From NCBI GenBank assembly GCA_964384825.1, contig CAYLMM010000005.1:22456-86455 (forward strand): a DNA stretch of 64,000 nt, written 5' to 3'. The notes under the pieces are model-generated. The model was not told the DNA's origin and made no database searches. It saw only the letters and a list, made by a program, of their open reading frames with translations. A program made the position numbers and the translations under genes. Below are positions 28,002 to 36,672 of this stretch, piece after piece. This DNA is from CAYLMM01 sp964384825. GTDB lineage: Bacteria > Krumholzibacteriota > Krumholzibacteriia > LZORAL124-64-63. The first letter of the stretch is position 1. Each line of letters opens with the position of its first letter.

Positions 28002-28754
28002 TCAGAGACCCGGGGGAGGGCCGTCGCAGAAGTCCAGAAGCTCCAGGCGCCCCTCCCGGATCAATCCGTAGCCCTCGCGTCCGAGCCAGCCTCCGAGCGC
28101 CGCCAGGCGGCGTCCCCCGTGTTCCACGACGAACGGATGATGGACATGGCCGATCACGGCCGTGTCCCAGTCTCCGCGCATGTGCCGCAGGCGTTGCAGG
28201 GCGAGCTGCTCGATGCGGTCGGCCTCGTCGCGGGTCGCGGCGCGGCTGCGGCCGCTGAGCCAGGTGGAGATGGCGTAGAGGATCTCCGGATGGAGGGATT
28301 TGGCCAGCAGGACCCCCGCCCGGCGCCGCACGATCCAGCGGAAGGCGGCGTAGGCCAGGTCGCGGCCGAGCAGGCCGTCGCCGTGGATCATCCGGAACCT
28401 GGTGCCGCCGAGTTCCAGGGTCGTCGCCTCGCCGTCGGCCGAGCAGCCGTAGCGGCGGTGGAGATAGCCGGCCGCCCAGATGTCGTGGTTGCCGCCCACG
28501 AAGTGGATCCGCGTTCCGCTCTCGCGGACGCGGTCGAGGGCCTGCAGCAACCGTTCGTAGCCCTTGAGCCGGAAGTGGGGGTAATCGAACCAGAAATCGA
28601 AGATATCGCCGAGCATGACCAGATGGTCCGCCCGGCGACCGGTCTCGAGCAGTTCGAGGAAACGGGCGAGCCGGGCCTTTTCCGCCGGGTCCGGGTCGAG
28701 ATGGAAATGCGTGTCGGCCACCAGCAGCGCGGTGGCGGAAGTGTTGTTGCCCAT
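28002..28754 (-). CDS. lpxH: UDP-2,3-diacylglucosamine diphosphatase
   Basis: LpxH cleaves UDP-2,3-diacylglucosamine to lipid X and UMP in lipid A synthesis, at the inner membrane. The calcineurin-like metal motifs are all present: ADTHFHL near the start, GDIFDFWFDYPHF, GGNHD, HGDGL and a final GHVHHP. The FDFWF variant is typical of LpxH against other phosphoesterases. The 250-residue length is normal. This gene is the main sign of an LPS-bearing outer membrane. It is convergent with the PorV-like gene (6 bp between stops) and divergent from the small coiled-coil gene. No other lpx gene is in the window. Confidence 0.87.
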   Translation of the reverse strand: MGNNTSATALLVADTHFHLDPDPAEKARLARFLELLETGRRADHLVMLGDIFDFWFDYPHFRLKGYERLLQALDRVRESGTRIHFVGGNHDIWAAGYLHRRYGCSADGEATTLELGGTRFRMIHGDGLLGRDLAYAAFRWIVRRRAGVLLAKSLHPEILYAISTWLSGRSRAATRDEADRIEQLALQRLRHMRGDWDTAVIGHVHHPFVVEHGGRRLAALGGWLGREGYGLIREGRLELLDFCDGPPPGL

Positions 28755-28842
28755 AGGCGCAAACTAGTATATGAATGCCGGCAGGGGGGCAACCATTATC
28801 TGCAGTGATGGCGTGAAGCCGGAATGGATTCGAGGAGGAGAC

Positions 28843-29358
28843 ATGGCGCTCTGGGAGGAAGTGAAGAGGAATCTGAGGGATTGGTACGGAACCGCCGCCG
28901 ACAAGACCGGGGAACTGGCCAAGGTGGGTCTGCGGCGCTACGACATCTTCGGAATCAGCCGGGATATCGAGAGGCATTTCAGCGAGATCGGCAGCTTCGT
29001 CTACACGGCTGTCAACGAGGGGCGGACAGGTTTCGCCGAGGATCCGGTCCTGATGGGCCTGGTTGAGCAGGTTCGGGGACTCGAAGGCGAATTGAAGGCC
29101 AAGAAGCGGGAGATCGAGGAGATACGCGAGGAGGCTCGCCGCCGGAGCGAGAAAGAAGCCGCTGCCGCAGCTTCCGCAGCCGATCCCGCCGCACAGGGGG
29201 ATTTCGTCGATGCCGATCCCGACGATATCGAGTATGCCGATTTCGAGCCCGCCGATACGGCCGGTCCTGACGCCGCGGACGCGGGCGCCGGATTCACGGC
29301 CGAGGAGCCCGGGGAGTCGGAGGAGCCCGGGGAGTCGGAGGAGCCCGAGAGGATTTGA
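28843..29358 (+). CDS. small coiled-coil protein with acidic repeated tail
   Basis: This 171-residue protein has no signal peptide or membrane segment. The first 65 residues (EVKRNLRDWYGTAADKTGEL, YDIFGISRDIERHFSEIGSF) look amphipathic and resemble a small conserved family in FCB and related bacteria for which I know no function. Residues of about 70-105 are a strong coiled coil of charged heptads (LEGELKAKKREIEEIREEAR). The last 65 residues are Ala- then Asp/Glu-rich and end in tandem EEPGES units encoded by an 18-base direct repeat near 29305-29353. The ATG at 28843 follows CGAGGAGGAG, an excellent ribosome site. It may be a structural or envelope-linked cytoplasmic protein. Confidence 0.7.
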   Translation: MALWEEVKRNLRDWYGTAADKTGELAKVGLRRYDIFGISRDIERHFSEIGSFVYTAVNEGRTGFAEDPVLMGLVEQVRGLEGELKAKKREIEEIREEARRRSEKEAAAAASAADPAAQGDFVDADPDDIEYADFEPADTAGPDAADAGAGFTAEEPGESEEPGESEEPERI

Positions 29359-29391
29359 TTCCGGGCTTTCATTTGCAGAGCCGCCGAGGCC

Positions 29392-29421
29392 TTGACGGGG
29401 CTCGGCGGTTTCTGCTACACT
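29392..29421 (+). promoter_or_regulatory. sigma-70-type promoter for htrA, -35 inside a hairpin loop
   Basis: TTGACG (29392-29397) and TACACT (29416-29421) are 18 bases apart. The -35 lies in the loop of an inverted repeat CCGCCGAG (29381-29388)/CTCGGCGG (29401-29408), which may also serve as a weak terminator for the upstream gene. Confidence 0.55.
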
Positions 29422-29562
29422 GCCGATGTCGTTCCCTGCATACGCGGCCGTCCCCATGGCCGCAGGATATTTTCCCTTCCACCGTTGCGCTTCGGCGAAA
29501 CGGGGCCAGCGCCCCGTTGTCTCCGGCGAACCCGTACCCGGCCCCCGGGCCTGGAGGACGGA

Positions 29563-30990
29563 ATGTCGAGCCGTAGATCCGGAAATTGCATCGGACGCAT
29601 CGCGTGGCTGGCCGCCGCGTTGATCGCGATGATTCCGGTTTCCGCCTCGACCGGGGATCCGGGCGCGGATCTCTTCGCCGTGGACGATTCTCCGACGCCG
29701 GGATCGATGTTCACGGCGGTGGCCTCGGCCGCTCTCCCCTCGGTGGTCAGCATCCGCACCGTGCGCTCGGTCACGCACGGGGATCTGGATCTGGACCCGA
29801 TGGAGCAGATGTACCGCCGCTACTTCCCGGGGGGCGAGCGGGGGGATCCCTTCGCTCGCCCCGGCAGCGGGACCGGATTCGTGGCCACGCGCGACGGGCA
29901 CGTCATCACCAATCATCACGTCATCGCCCGGGCCGATGCGGTGAAGGTCCGTCTCAGCGGCGAGAAGCGGGATCGGCCCGCGACGGTCGTGGGCGTCGAT
30001 CCGGCCAGCGATCTGGCCGTCCTGAGGATCGAGGCCGGTGTCGACTCGCCCGCGCTGGTGTTCGCCGACTCCGATTCGGTCAAGGTCGGGGATTGGGCGA
30101 TCGCCGTCGGCAATCCCTTCGGCAACCTCGAAGGCAGCCTGACCGTCGGCGTGGTGAGCGCCAAGGAGCGCAGCGATCTGGTGATCGCCGGCGGCGGTCC
30201 CAGCTACCAGGACTTCCTGCAGACCGACGCTCCGATCAACTTCGGCAACAGCGGCGGACCGCTGCTGGACATCTCCGGGCGGGTGATCGGCGTGAACACG
30301 GCGGTCAAGGCGGGCGGCCAGGGGATCGGCTTCGCCATTCCCAGCAACCTGGTGCGGCGCGTCTGTTCGCAATTGATCGCCGACGGCCGCGTGGTCCGCG
30401 GGTATCTGGGCGCCCGGTTCGTCGATGCCGAGGGCGGCGGCGCCGTCCTGCTCGGCGTCCTGCCCGGCGCTCCGGCCGAGGCGGCCGGATTGCGGGAGGA
30501 CGACGTGATCGTTTCCCTCGACGGCCACGGAATTCGCCGCGAACGCGATCTGAGGTTCGCGGTGGCCGCCGCCAGGGTCGGAGTGCCGGTACCCTGTTCT
30601 TTCCTGCGCGGCGGCGAGCGATCGACCGTCGAGGTCGTCCTGTCCGAGGCCGGGGCTCCCGGGGCCGCGGCCTGGAGGGGACTGACCGTGGCCGACGCGG
30701 CGGGCGAGGATCCCCGGGCGGAAGCCCTGCGCGAATCCCTGGGGATCGAGCCGCTCGCCGGCGCCCTGGTCGTCGCCGTCGAACCCGGTTCCGCCGCCGC
30801 CCGCAGCGGAATGAACGTCGGCGACGTCGTTCTGGACGCGATGGGCCGGTCGGTATCCGGAGCGGAGCAGTTCCGGGAGATTGTCGGCGGCTCGGCCGCC
30901 GGCGATCAGACCGTTCGCCTGCTGGTGGAATACGGCGGGGAACGGAGATACGTGGATGTCGGCCCCGGCGATCCCGGTCGGGTTCGATGA
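29563..30990 (+). CDS. HtrA/DegP-type serine protease with two PDZ domains
   Basis: This periplasmic quality-control protease has 475 residues. A signal peptide (to about SAS, residue 29) is followed by a trypsin-like domain with the triad H119 (TNHHV), D150 (ASDLAV) and S230 (GNSGGP). Two PDZ domains follow: the first around GYLGARFVDAEGG to LREDDVIVSLDG, the second around IEPLAGALVVAV to MNVGDVVLDAMG. A family Q-linker with MEQMYRRYF lies before the protease domain, as in DegP/DegQ. The ATG at 29563 follows TGGAGGACGG. Such proteases degrade or hold misfolded envelope proteins and are usually stress-induced. The gene lies just upstream of a sigma-factor gene. Confidence 0.92.
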   Translation: MSSRRSGNCIGRIAWLAAALIAMIPVSASTGDPGADLFAVDDSPTPGSMFTAVASAALPSVVSIRTVRSVTHGDLDLDPMEQMYRRYFPGGERGDPFARPGSGTGFVATRDGHVITNHHVIARADAVKVRLSGEKRDRPATVVGVDPASDLAVLRIEAGVDSPALVFADSDSVKVGDWAIAVGNPFGNLEGSLTVGVVSAKERSDLVIAGGGPSYQDFLQTDAPINFGNSGGPLLDISGRVIGVNTAVKAGGQGIGFAIPSNLVRRVCSQLIADGRVVRGYLGARFVDAEGGGAVLLGVLPGAPAEAAGLREDDVIVSLDGHGIRRERDLRFAVAAARVGVPVPCSFLRGGERSTVEVVLSEAGAPGAAAWRGLTVADAAGEDPRAEALRESLGIEPLAGALVVAVEPGSAAARSGMNVGDVVLDAMGRSVSGAEQFREIVGGSAAGDQTVRLLVEYGGERRYVDVGPGDPGRVR

Positions 30991-31066
30991 TCTGTGGCTG
31001 AAAGCGGCCCGTTTTTGTATTGTATGCGGAAGCCGGTCGAACCCCGTAAGCGAGAGGAGGCAGGAG

Positions 31067-31921
31067 ATGGCTGGACGCAAGTTCACACTACCCCCTGCCC
31101 ACGAGAAGAGTCTCGAAGTCTACTTCCGCGAGATCAACAGGTACGCTCTTCTCAGCAAGGAGGAGGAAGCGGAATTGGGCCGTCGGATCCACGAGGGCGA
31201 CGAGGAAGCCCTCAAGCGACTCGTGCAGGCCAACCTCCGCTTCGTTGTCACCGTTGCGAAGCGCTACATGAACCAGGGCCTCGGTCTGGTCGACCTGATC
31301 AACGAGGGCAACATCGGGTTGCTCAAGGCGGCCCACCGTTTCGACGAGACCCGTGGGTTCAAGTTCATCTCCTACGCCGTGTGGTGGATCCGCCAGTCGA
31401 TCCTGCAGTCGCTGCTGGATCATTCCCGGCTGGTGCGGCTTCCCCAGAACCAGACCGCGCTGCTGCTGAAGGTCAATCGCGCCCGCACCCGTCTGCAGTG
31501 CGCGGGCACCGACGATCCTTCGCCGCGGCAGATCGCCGAGGAGTTGCAGCAGCCCGAGGCCGACGTGCTGAGGGTGATGGCCTGCAGCGGCCAGGAGATC
31601 GGACTGGACGACGTGGGCGCCGACGGGCGCGACCGTCCGTTGTCGGAATGCCTCGCCGCCGAGGATCAGGAAGCGCCGGACGAGCATCTCTACGAACGCG
31701 TGATGCGGGAAGACATCCGTCGCAGCCTCGCGGTGCTGACGCCGCGGGAGGGATTGATCGTCACCCTCTATTACGGTCTCGCCGATGAGGAGGCCTACAC
31801 GCTCGAGGAGATCGGACGCCGGCTGGGCCTGACCCGCGAGAGGATCCGTCAGATCAAGGAGAAGGCCTTGCGCAAGATGCGGCAGTCGGTCGGCAAGGAA
31901 CTGCTTCGGGATTACGCCTGA
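31067..31921 (+). CDS. rpoD: RpoD-like sigma-70 factor lacking region 1.1
   Basis: This 284-residue sigma factor contains region 1.2 (SLEVYFREINRYALLSKEEE), region 2 with the -10 recognition helix (FDETRGFKFISYAVWWIRQ), region 3 and region 4 with the -35 helix-turn-helix (TLEEIGRRLGLTRERIRQI). Region 1.1 and the non-conserved insert of proteobacterial RpoD are absent, which matches the short primary sigma factors of Bacteroidetes. It could be the primary sigma factor or a RpoS-like alternative one; being the only one in view, it is called rpoD with caution. The ATG at 31067 follows GAGGAGGCAGGAG. The gap to the protease gene is 76 bp. Confidence 0.8.
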   Translation: MAGRKFTLPPAHEKSLEVYFREINRYALLSKEEEAELGRRIHEGDEEALKRLVQANLRFVVTVAKRYMNQGLGLVDLINEGNIGLLKAAHRFDETRGFKFISYAVWWIRQSILQSLLDHSRLVRLPQNQTALLLKVNRARTRLQCAGTDDPSPRQIAEELQQPEADVLRVMACSGQEIGLDDVGADGRDRPLSECLAAEDQEAPDEHLYERVMREDIRRSLAVLTPREGLIVTLYYGLADEEAYTLEEIGRRLGLTRERIRQIKEKALRKMRQSVGKELLRDYA

Positions 31922-31954
31922 GGCCCGTTTCCGGCCGCCGTCCGCACGTGATTG

Positions 31955-31982
31955 TTGACAAACCAACCTGGATCGGTATGTT
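31955..31982 (+). promoter_or_regulatory. sigma-70-type promoter for the M23 peptidase
   Basis: TTGACA (31955-31960), 16 bases, TATGTT (31977-31982). Transcription would start near 31989, leaving a leader of under 20 bases before the ATG at 32007. It may drive the long downstream run. Confidence 0.55.
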
Positions 31983-32006
31983 TCTTGCCGATATCGGGCC
32001 GAGAAC

Positions 32007-32954
32007 ATGCCGTGCCGGGAGGGCATCATCAGCTTGCTGCGCAGGACCTACACATTCCTCTACGTACCCGAGGATCTCGCCGAGACGCGTGAACTGAAGT
32101 TCTCGCGTCGTGCGCTGCTGTCCGTCGGCGCGGTTTTGTCGGTCTGCCTGCTGGCGACCGTCTTCTACGCGGTGGGTCTGTTCGAGGGCACCAGCTGGCT
32201 GCCGGGAGGATCGCGGATCCAGCGCCACGCGACCGAGGTCTCGGCCCGGGCCGATCTGATGGAGAGCAAGGTCGCCCGTCTGCGCGAGGATCTGGATCAG
32301 TCCTTCGCCATGCACGAGCAGGTCGCCACGGCGATGGGCCTCGAGCCCCTGGACGCGGACGTGCGCGAGGCCGGCATCGGCGGGCGTCGCCCCGCGGTCT
32401 CGGTGGCCGATCTGGGCGACGGCGAATCCTCGGATCTGATCGTCCTGCAGTCCGCGCTGGACAAGATGCTGCGCCAGGCCAACATCCAGCACCAGGGCTA
32501 CCGGGCCCTGCTGGACACCCTGTCGGGCCGCGAATCGGTTCTGGACCATCTGCCCTCGATCCGGCCGGTCGACGTCGGCTGGCTCAGCTCGCGCTACGGG
32601 AAGCGGAAGGATCCCTTCACCGGGAAGCTGGCCTTCCACCGGGGGCTGGACTATTCGATCCCCTTCGGGACGCCGGTGCGGGCCACCGCCGCGGGCGTCG
32701 TCGTCTCCGTCCGCAACGACCGCGGGCTGGGACGGGTGATCAAGATCGATCACGGCAACCGCATCACCACCCGGTACGCCCATCTCTCGCGCTGGCTGGT
32801 CAAAAAGGGCGATCGCGTCGTCCGGGGCCAGGTCATCGCCGAGTCCGGCAGCTCCGGGCGCTCCACCGCGCCGCATCTGCACTACGAGGTGGCGGTGGAC
32901 GGCCGGCACGTGAATCCGCTGCCCTACGTGCTGGACTCCTACGCGATCCGCTGA
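32007..32954 (+). CDS. membrane-anchored M23 peptidase (murein DD-endopeptidase type)
   Basis: This 315-residue protein is anchored by one transmembrane helix (about residues 35-58, LLSVGAVLSVCLLATVFYAV), with a coiled-coil periplasmic stem (MESKVARLREDLDQSF) and a C-terminal LytM/M23 domain. Metal ligands are visible as HRGLDY (H..D) and the HLHYEV motif. Family enzymes cut peptide cross-links in peptidoglycan, or activate amidases if degenerate; here the H-X-X-X-D and HXH ligands look intact. It is next to an N-acetylmuramoyl-L-alanine amidase, which fits cell-wall cleavage during growth or division. The start at 32007 has only a weak ribosome site. Confidence 0.86.
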   Translation: MPCREGIISLLRRTYTFLYVPEDLAETRELKFSRRALLSVGAVLSVCLLATVFYAVGLFEGTSWLPGGSRIQRHATEVSARADLMESKVARLREDLDQSFAMHEQVATAMGLEPLDADVREAGIGGRRPAVSVADLGDGESSDLIVLQSALDKMLRQANIQHQGYRALLDTLSGRESVLDHLPSIRPVDVGWLSSRYGKRKDPFTGKLAFHRGLDYSIPFGTPVRATAAGVVVSVRNDRGLGRVIKIDHGNRITTRYAHLSRWLVKKGDRVVRGQVIAESGSSGRSTAPHLHYEVAVDGRHVNPLPYVLDSYAIR

Positions 32955-33049
32955 AATCGACATCATCTCCTGTTTGCATCGGTCGTGACCTGTGATACTT
33001 TTTCCACGCCCGCTCCATGCGGGGGCGGGAAGAGGAGCGCCGATCGGGC

Positions 33050-34396
33050 ATGAGGCCTATCCGGATCAGAAAATCGCGCCGCATCGGTGTTGCGATGCCG
33101 TACGCCGTCCTGTGGGCGGCGTTGTGCCTGCTGATCGCCGGGGCCGGCGAAGCGCGGGCCGCGGTGTTCGTCGACCAGGTTCGGTACTGGACGGCCCCCG
33201 ATCATACGCGCATCGTGCTGGATCTTTCCGGGCCGGCGCGCTACGAGGTCCGGCGAGTCGGCGATCCCGAGCGGATCGCCGTCAACGTTCCCGGCGCCCG
33301 GTTCCGCGGGACCGCGAAGATTCCGGTCGGCGACGGGGTGATCGAGCGGATCCGGCGCAACGCGCTGCGCTCGCGGGCCCAGGTGGTTCTGGATCTGGAA
33401 TCGGCGCGGGAATACCGGCACTTCGTCCTGAAGGCGGCGGCCGGCCGGCCGGACCGCATCGTGATCGACGTCTTCCGCGGATCGCAGCGCCCGGCCGGCG
33501 AGGCGGCCACGGTGGAGGCCGCGCCCGCGCCCGAACCGAAGCCGCAGACGGCACCCTTTACCGTCGTGATCGATCCGGGGCACGGCGGGATGGATCCCGG
33601 AGCCATCCGCAACGGTGTGCGCGAGAAGGACGTCGTGCTGAAGATCGCCCGGGAACTGGCGGCGATCTTCGACGACCGCCCCGGCTACCGGGCCGTTCTG
33701 ACGCGCAAGGGAGATTATTTCGTCAGCCTGGCCGACCGGGTGAAGTTCGCCAAGCGCGAGGGGGGGGACATGTTCCTCTCCATCCACGCCAACACCAATC
33801 GCAAGCGGACGCTCAAGGGGATGGAAGTCTATTTCCTCTCGTTGAAGGGGGCGACCGATCGCGAGGCGCGGGAGCTGGCGGACAAGGAGAACGCGTCCGA
33901 TCTGGTGGGCCTGATGCCCGAGGATCACCGGGGCGACGAGGTCCTCTCGATCCTGATGGATCTGAGGATGTCCCGGGTCCTGGACAATTCGAGCCGGCTG
34001 GCCGAGCAGATCCTTGGCGCCGCCCGCCGTTCCGACGTGGTCGGGGGGCGCAAGGTGAAGCAGGCCGGCTTCCAGGTCCTGAAGTCGCTGGCGATGCCCT
34101 CGGCCCTGGTCGAGACGGCCTATCTGTCGAACTCGTCGGACCGCGAGCTGCTGTCGTCGGCTTCGGGGCGGCGGAGGCTGGCCCAGGTCATCGCCGACGG
34201 CGTGTTCATCCATCGCGGGGACGAGGTGATCGCGGCCGGCGAACGGACGTGGTCGCGCGTCTACCGCGTCGAGCGCGGCGATACGCTCTGGGAGCTGGCG
34301 CGGGATCACGGCACGACGATCACCGAGATCCGCGAACGCAACGGACTGAAGTCGAGCGGCCTGCTGGTGGGGCAGAAATTGAAACTCCCGCAGTGA
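33050..34396 (+). CDS. N-acetylmuramoyl-L-alanine amidase with AMIN and LysM domains
   Basis: This exported amidase of 448 residues removes the peptide side chain from muramic acid. The signal sequence covers about residues 15-38. An AMIN domain follows (VFVDQVRYWTAPDHTRIVL), which targets septal or envelope sites. The amidase_3 domain has the zinc motifs VVIDPGHGG with His, a Glu in NGVREKD, and FLSIHANTN with the second His. The C-terminus carries a LysM peptidoglycan-binding repeat (YRVERGDTLWELARDHGTTI). I chose the ATG at 33050, downstream of GAGGAG, although the spacing of 12 is long; the ATG at 33017 adds eleven residues without an SD. It matches AmiC-like proteins. Confidence 0.88.
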   Translation: MRPIRIRKSRRIGVAMPYAVLWAALCLLIAGAGEARAAVFVDQVRYWTAPDHTRIVLDLSGPARYEVRRVGDPERIAVNVPGARFRGTAKIPVGDGVIERIRRNALRSRAQVVLDLESAREYRHFVLKAAAGRPDRIVIDVFRGSQRPAGEAATVEAAPAPEPKPQTAPFTVVIDPGHGGMDPGAIRNGVREKDVVLKIARELAAIFDDRPGYRAVLTRKGDYFVSLADRVKFAKREGGDMFLSIHANTNRKRTLKGMEVYFLSLKGATDREARELADKENASDLVGLMPEDHRGDEVLSILMDLRMSRVLDNSSRLAEQILGAARRSDVVGGRKVKQAGFQVLKSLAMPSALVETAYLSNSSDRELLSSASGRRRLAQVIADGVFIHRGDEVIAAGERTWSRVYRVERGDTLWELARDHGTTITEIRERNGLKSSGLLVGQKLKLPQ

Positions 34397-34406
34397 CGGG
34401 GCACCG

Positions 34407-35336
34407 ATGAATCGTCTCGGATTGAAGATCTTCTGCTTTCTGGTCGCGGTGATCATCTGGATCCAGGTCGCCGGCGGGCATGTCGTGGTGCGCGAGGTCC
34501 GACTGCCCCTCGATCTGGCCGGCCTGCAGCCCGGGCTGACGCTGGTGGGCAACGAGTGGCCCGATTCGGTGCCCGTGCGCGCCCAGGGCAGCAAGTGGCA
34601 GTTCTTCCTGAACCGCTATTTCGGACGGGACCTGGGCCATGTCATGGTCGATCTGGGACAGGTCGAGGCGCCGACCGATCTGCTGCGCGAGATCACCGTC
34701 AACGACGTGGAATCGCCGTTGGCCGATCTCGACATCTCGCCTCCGCTCTGGCTCCGCCTGAACGTCGACCGCCTGGATTCCCTGCGCGTACCGGTCGCCG
34801 TCCACCTGGTCGGCGTGCTGCCCGGAGACAGGATGCTGATGGAGCCGGTGACCGCCGAGCCCGATTCGGTGGTGCTGACCGGCCCGACGCGCTTCCTGGA
34901 CGGGGCCGCCGCCCGGACCGAGCCCCTCGATCTGGCCAAGCAGCGCGACAGCGCTCGCCCGGAGCGAAGGATCGTCGCCTCCGACCCGTTTCTGAATCCG
35001 CGGCCCGAGGCCGTGGAACTGGCGCTCTCGGTGGCGCCGGTGGCCAGCCGCAACTTCGAACACGTCCCGGTCGTGCCCCTGGTCGATGCGGGGCAGCCGT
35101 CGGTCGAGGTCTTCCCGCCGGTGGCGAATCTGACCGTCCGCGGGCCGGCCGATTCGGTCCGCGTCGTCACGGCCGCGGATCTGTCGGTGACCGTCTCGCT
35201 GACCGGTCTCGAACCGGGGGTCCACCACCTGGGGGCGCAGGTCCTCCTGCCGGAGCGCTTCGGCCTGGTTTCCCTCGAGCCCGATGAATTCATGGTCGTG
35301 ATCGGCAACGGGGCTGGCGCCGGGGGCGATCGCTGA
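34407..35336 (+). CDS. YbbR-domain protein
   Basis: This 309-residue protein has a single N-terminal membrane helix (LGLKIFCFLVAVIIWIQVAG) and three YbbR-like beta domains outside (LDLAGLQPGLTLVGNEWPDS, VPVAVHLVGVLPGDRM, FEHVPVVPLVDAG). Its closest named relative is CdaR, which in Firmicutes regulates the di-adenylate cyclase CdaA; here no cyclase gene adjoins it. It is 10 bp after the amidase, so it belongs to the same operon. A partner with c-di-AMP is suggested only by the PgpH-like gene further down the operon. The length is at the low end for the family. Confidence 0.8.
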   Translation: MNRLGLKIFCFLVAVIIWIQVAGGHVVVREVRLPLDLAGLQPGLTLVGNEWPDSVPVRAQGSKWQFFLNRYFGRDLGHVMVDLGQVEAPTDLLREITVNDVESPLADLDISPPLWLRLNVDRLDSLRVPVAVHLVGVLPGDRMLMEPVTAEPDSVVLTGPTRFLDGAAARTEPLDLAKQRDSARPERRIVASDPFLNPRPEAVELALSVAPVASRNFEHVPVVPLVDAGQPSVEVFPPVANLTVRGPADSVRVVTAADLSVTVSLTGLEPGVHHLGAQVLLPERFGLVSLEPDEFMVVIGNGAGAGGDR

Positions 35337-35397
35337 TCAACTTGTCCCGATCGGGGCCGCGAGAACGCATCGAATCCAACGCTGACGGGAGTAGGAC

Positions 35398-36672
35398 ATG
35401 GATCTGCGCTACCGGCGTCCCAAGGGGACGCGGGACATCCTCCTCGAAGAGGTAGAACGCTGGCACTGGTGCGAGGAGCGCTGGCGCGAGGTGCTGGAGA
35501 GGTTCGGCTTCGGCGAGATCCGCACGCCGCTGATCGAGCCGACCGACCTGTTCACCCGCTCGGTGGGCGAGGGGACCGACATCGTCGACAAGGAGATGTA
35601 CACCTTCCAGACCAAGGGGAACGAGAGCCTGACCCTGCGGCCGGAGGCGACCGCCTCGGTGGTGCGCGCGTACCTGGAGAACGGTCTCACGCGCCAGCCG
35701 GGCACCCTGAAGTTCTATTACATGGGGCCGATGTTCCGGTACGACCGGCCCCAGGCCGGCCGCTACCGCCAGTTCCACCAGGTGGGAGTGGAGGCGATCG
35801 GATCGTCCAGCCCGGTGCTCGACGCCGAGGTCATCCGCACGGCCATGGCCCTTTTCGAGGCCGTCGACGCGGAATCGCTGACCGTCCAGATCAACAGCAT
35901 CGGCTGCCCGGAATGCCGGCCCGCCTACGTGGCCGACCTGCGCGCCTGGGCCTCGGCCCACGCCGATCTCTTCTGCCGCACCTGCCAGGCCAGGATCGAG
36001 GTCAACCCCCTGCGGCTCTTCGACTGCAAGGAGGAGAGCTGCCAGGAGGCCCTGGGCGGGTTCCGCCCGATCTCCGAATCCCTCTGCGACCGGTGCCGCG
36101 AACATCATTCGGTCCTGCGCGAGGCGCTGGATGATCTGGGAGTCGATTTCGAGGAGGCGCCCAACCTGGTGCGCGGCCTCGACTACTACACCCGCACCAC
36201 CTTCGAGATCTCGGCGCGGCAGGATCTGCGCCAGAGCGCCCTCTGCGGGGGCGGACGCTACGACGGTCTTGTCGCCCAGTGCGGCGGGACCGACACGCCC
36301 GCGGTCGGTTTCTCGGTGGGGATCGAACGGGTGATCCGGCATCTCTACCCCGATGCGGTGGACCCCCAGCGCAGCCGCCAGTCGAAAGTCGACGTGTACA
36401 TGGTCTGTCTCGGCCCCGCGGCCCAGTCCTACGGCCTGGTGCATTCCGACCTGCTGCGCGGTTTCTGCCGCGTCGAGGTCGACACCACCGGCCGGTCGGC
36501 CAAGGCCCAGATGAAATCCGCGGACAGCCGCGGCGCCAAGATCGTTCTGATCGCCGGCGACGACGAGATCGCCGACGGATCCTTCCAACTCAAGAATCTG
36601 CAAACCGGTCACCAGGAGGCGGTCCAGCACGGGGCGCTGCTCTCGGTGGTGCGGGAGGTGCTCGACCTGTGA
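35398..36672 (+). CDS. hisS: histidyl-tRNA synthetase
   Basis: This class II synthetase attaches histidine to its tRNA in the cytoplasm. Motif 2 is in FYYMGPMFRYDRPQAGRYRQFHQ, the histidine-A motif is LVRGLDYYTRTTFE, and the second is GGGRYDGL. A mid-protein insertion with four cysteine pairs (CPEC, CRTC, CKEESC, CDRC) is typical of many bacterial enzymes. The C-terminal anticodon-binding domain is present (VDVYMVCLGPAAQSYGL). The 424-residue length is normal. The ATG at 35398 follows GACGGGAGTAGG. Its stop overlaps the aspS start. Confidence 0.96.
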   Translation: MDLRYRRPKGTRDILLEEVERWHWCEERWREVLERFGFGEIRTPLIEPTDLFTRSVGEGTDIVDKEMYTFQTKGNESLTLRPEATASVVRAYLENGLTRQPGTLKFYYMGPMFRYDRPQAGRYRQFHQVGVEAIGSSSPVLDAEVIRTAMALFEAVDAESLTVQINSIGCPECRPAYVADLRAWASAHADLFCRTCQARIEVNPLRLFDCKEESCQEALGGFRPISESLCDRCREHHSVLREALDDLGVDFEEAPNLVRGLDYYTRTTFEISARQDLRQSALCGGGRYDGLVAQCGGTDTPAVGFSVGIERVIRHLYPDAVDPQRSRQSKVDVYMVCLGPAAQSYGLVHSDLLRGFCRVEVDTTGRSAKAQMKSADSRGAKIVLIAGDDEIADGSFQLKNLQTGHQEAVQHGALLSVVREVLDL

